Shown piece by piece: positions 36,848 through 37,925 of a stretch of DNA of 37,925 bases. Source of the DNA: a virus. The stretch lies in IMG/VR virus record IMGVR_UViG_3300045051_000667, positions 1-37,925 of that record; one strand, 5' to 3'. How positions within the stretch are numbered: the first letter of the stretch is position 1; every line of letters starts with the position of its first letter. Under the pieces are notes generated by a model, which did not search any database, was not told where the DNA came from, and was given only the letters and a program-made list of their open reading frames with translations. The translations under genes were made by a program, and so were the position numbers.

Positions 36848-37267
36848 ATGGGCCGGCTCCTCACCGTCAAGGAGATCGTCAACCAGGCGGCGCTGGAATG
36901 CGGCACGACGCAGACCGGCGTGTCGCTCGTCTTCAACAGCGCCGACCAGGACATCGTCCAGATGGGTGCGCTGCTGTCGGCGGTGGCCGACGAGATCGTG
37001 CTTGAGGAGCCCTACAAGTACCAGCTGGGCGACCGCGTCTGGGTCACCGACGCGGGCGGCAATCCGCTGGTCTATCCCAGCCAGGACACCGACATCGTCC
37101 TGATCGACCAGCGCTTGATGATCGACGGCTTGAAGTATCGCTTTCTCCAGGCCAAGGGGCTCGAATTCGCAGAGCAGCTGCGCGACTACACCAGCCGCAT
37201 GAACAAGCTCGCCGGCCGCGGCGCCAAGGTTCTCGACCTCGACAGCGACGAGGATCGCGTCCGGTGA
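36848..37267 (+). CDS. Head-tail adaptor protein (P22 gp4-like candidate)
   Basis: 139 residues. GRLLTVKEIVNQAALECG, QDIVQMGALLSAVADEIVLE, DIVLIDQRLMIDGLKYRFLQ, KGLEFAEQLRDYTSRMNKL: mostly helical, with an N-terminal helix pair and a DEI-hE-PY pattern of podophage neck/adaptor proteins. Order coat - small protein - adaptor - large nozzle matches P22-type gene order. Overlaps the next gene by GTGA. Confidence 0.65.
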   Translation: MGRLLTVKEIVNQAALECGTTQTGVSLVFNSADQDIVQMGALLSAVADEIVLEEPYKYQLGDRVWVTDAGGNPLVYPSQDTDIVLIDQRLMIDGLKYRFLQAKGLEFAEQLRDYTSRMNKLAGRGAKVLDLDSDEDRVR

Positions 37268-37925
37268 GGATGCTGGCCAGCCATTACGCCGGCAAGGCGC
37301 AGCCGCTCACCGCCAAGAAGCTGCACGGCGAGGTGCACACTTTGCTGGCGCCGCTGAAGGGGCTGTCGCTCCAGTCGAAGGCGTCGGAGGGCGATGCGCT
37401 CACCGGGCTGGTCATGAAGAACGTCGTCATCCAGAACGACCGCGTCGAGGTGCGCGCCGGCTACGCCCTCAAGGCGACGCGCGGCACCGCGCCGATCTGG
37501 CACCTGATCCCCTTCTATGGATCCGCCAGCGGCGCGATCATGGCGGCGTCCAACAACGAGCTCTGGAACGCCGTCAACGGCAACCTGGTCAGGGGCGGCT
37601 TCACCTCCAACGACTGGTATTGGTCGGCGTTCGCCAACTTCGCCCAGACCAAGTTCACCGTCATGGTCAACGGCGCCGACGGCGTCTGGTCGTGGGACGG
37701 CGGCAGCACGCCGTCGGGAACGGCACGCAACGTCAGTGCCTGCACCGCGGCCAATCCGGCGGTGCTGACGGTCGCCGACGTCACCGGCATCACGGCAGGA
37801 TCTTCGGTCAGCGTCTACGGTGCCACCGGCAGCTGGAATGTGCTCGACGGCGTCCACACGGTCGGCACCGTCACCACGACAACGGCGCCGGCCGGCACCA
37901 TCAGCCTGCCCGGCGTCAACACGAC
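37264..37925 (+). CDS. Tail hub/nozzle protein (3' end outside window)
   Basis: Frame open from GTG 37264 (GTGA overlap) or ATG 37270 through the right edge, about 220 residues visible. MLASHYAGKAQPLTAKKLHG, VEVRAGYALKATRGTAPIWH, DWYWSAFANFAQTKFTVMVN and GADGVWSWDGGSTPSG form repeated strands with Trp-rich turns, like the beta-propeller hub of P22 gp10/tail-needle-adjacent proteins or T7 gp12-type nozzles. Continues beyond the window. Confidence 0.6.
   Translation, partial: MRMLASHYAGKAQPLTAKKLHGEVHTLLAPLKGLSLQSKASEGDALTGLVMKNVVIQNDRVEVRAGYALKATRGTAPIWHLIPFYGSASGAIMAASNNELWNAVNGNLVRGGFTSNDWYWSAFANFAQTKFTVMVNGADGVWSWDGGSTPSGTARNVSACTAANPAVLTVADVTGITAGSSVSVYGATGSWNVLDGVHTVGTVTTTTAPAGTISLPGVNT

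Noticed and set aside
1-37925. Integrase, reverse transcriptase of a diversity-generating retroelement, tRNA genes or insertion sequences
   Set aside because: Searched by eye on both strands because the polymerase/DUF2815 module also occurs in phages with such elements; none was seen. A missing few kb beyond the edges could still hold them.

Overview
The window is most of a tailed double-stranded DNA bacteriophage genome (Caudoviricetes). It is GC-rich (I estimate about 65% G+C, not counted) and densely coded, with many 4-base ATGA/GTGA start-stop overlaps. Both ends cut through genes: the left edge lies inside a virion peptidoglycan-hydrolase-like protein and the right edge inside a tail-adaptor/nozzle gene. 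The gene order (terminase, portal, scaffold, coat, adaptor, then ejection proteins and tail appendages) fits a short-tailed, P22/T7-like podovirus. I see no tape measure, sheath, major tail protein, phage RNA polymerase, integrase or tRNA gene. The host is probably a GC-rich proteobacterium; the sequence does not fix it further.

Layout. (1) 1-7.4 kb, plus strand: a truncated virion hydrolase, two putative ejected virion proteins, three tail appendage genes (the last with an S74 self-cleaving chaperone end), a small lipoprotein and a two-helix membrane protein that may serve lysis. (2) 7.4-17.8 kb, minus strand: replication and recombination, comprising family A DNA polymerase, winged-helix protein, DNA methyltransferase, DUF2815 ssDNA-binding protein, DUF2800 Cas4-like nuclease, SNF2-type helicase, RusA resolvase and a fused primase-helicase. 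(3) 17.9-22.6 kb, minus strand: about fifteen small early genes (zinc ribbon, Cro/XRE, RHH, SprT-like metalloprotein, HhH-GPD-like protein and many unknowns). (4) 22.6-23.26 kb: a 663-bp gene-free divergent control region with an iteron-like TGTGACCTGG array and long GTAACGC palindromes. (5) 23.26-24.16 kb: four small plus-strand genes, then a minus-strand five-gene operon with an XRE regulator (24.15-25.29 kb). (6) 25.4-37.9 kb, plus strand: small accessory genes, Gp49-like protein, terminase subunits, HAD phosphatase, portal, decoration candidates, scaffold, coat and adaptor proteins.

Three families of dispersed short sequences are not explained by genes: (a) the palindrome GCGTTTAAACGM, eight copies across the genome, mostly close to gene starts or stops; (b) GCGTTAC half-sites and their palindromes, concentrated in intergenic promoter-like regions; (c) an exact 10-mer AACCTGGAGA just before the start codons of six early minus-strand genes, sharing ACCTGG with the iteron array. 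These look like a phage-wide regulatory grammar and are the most novel content. Other points of interest are a 128-residue Pro/Gly-rich insertion inside the portal protein and a small helical-hairpin protein in the head cluster resembling Acb2/Tad1 cyclic-nucleotide sponges.
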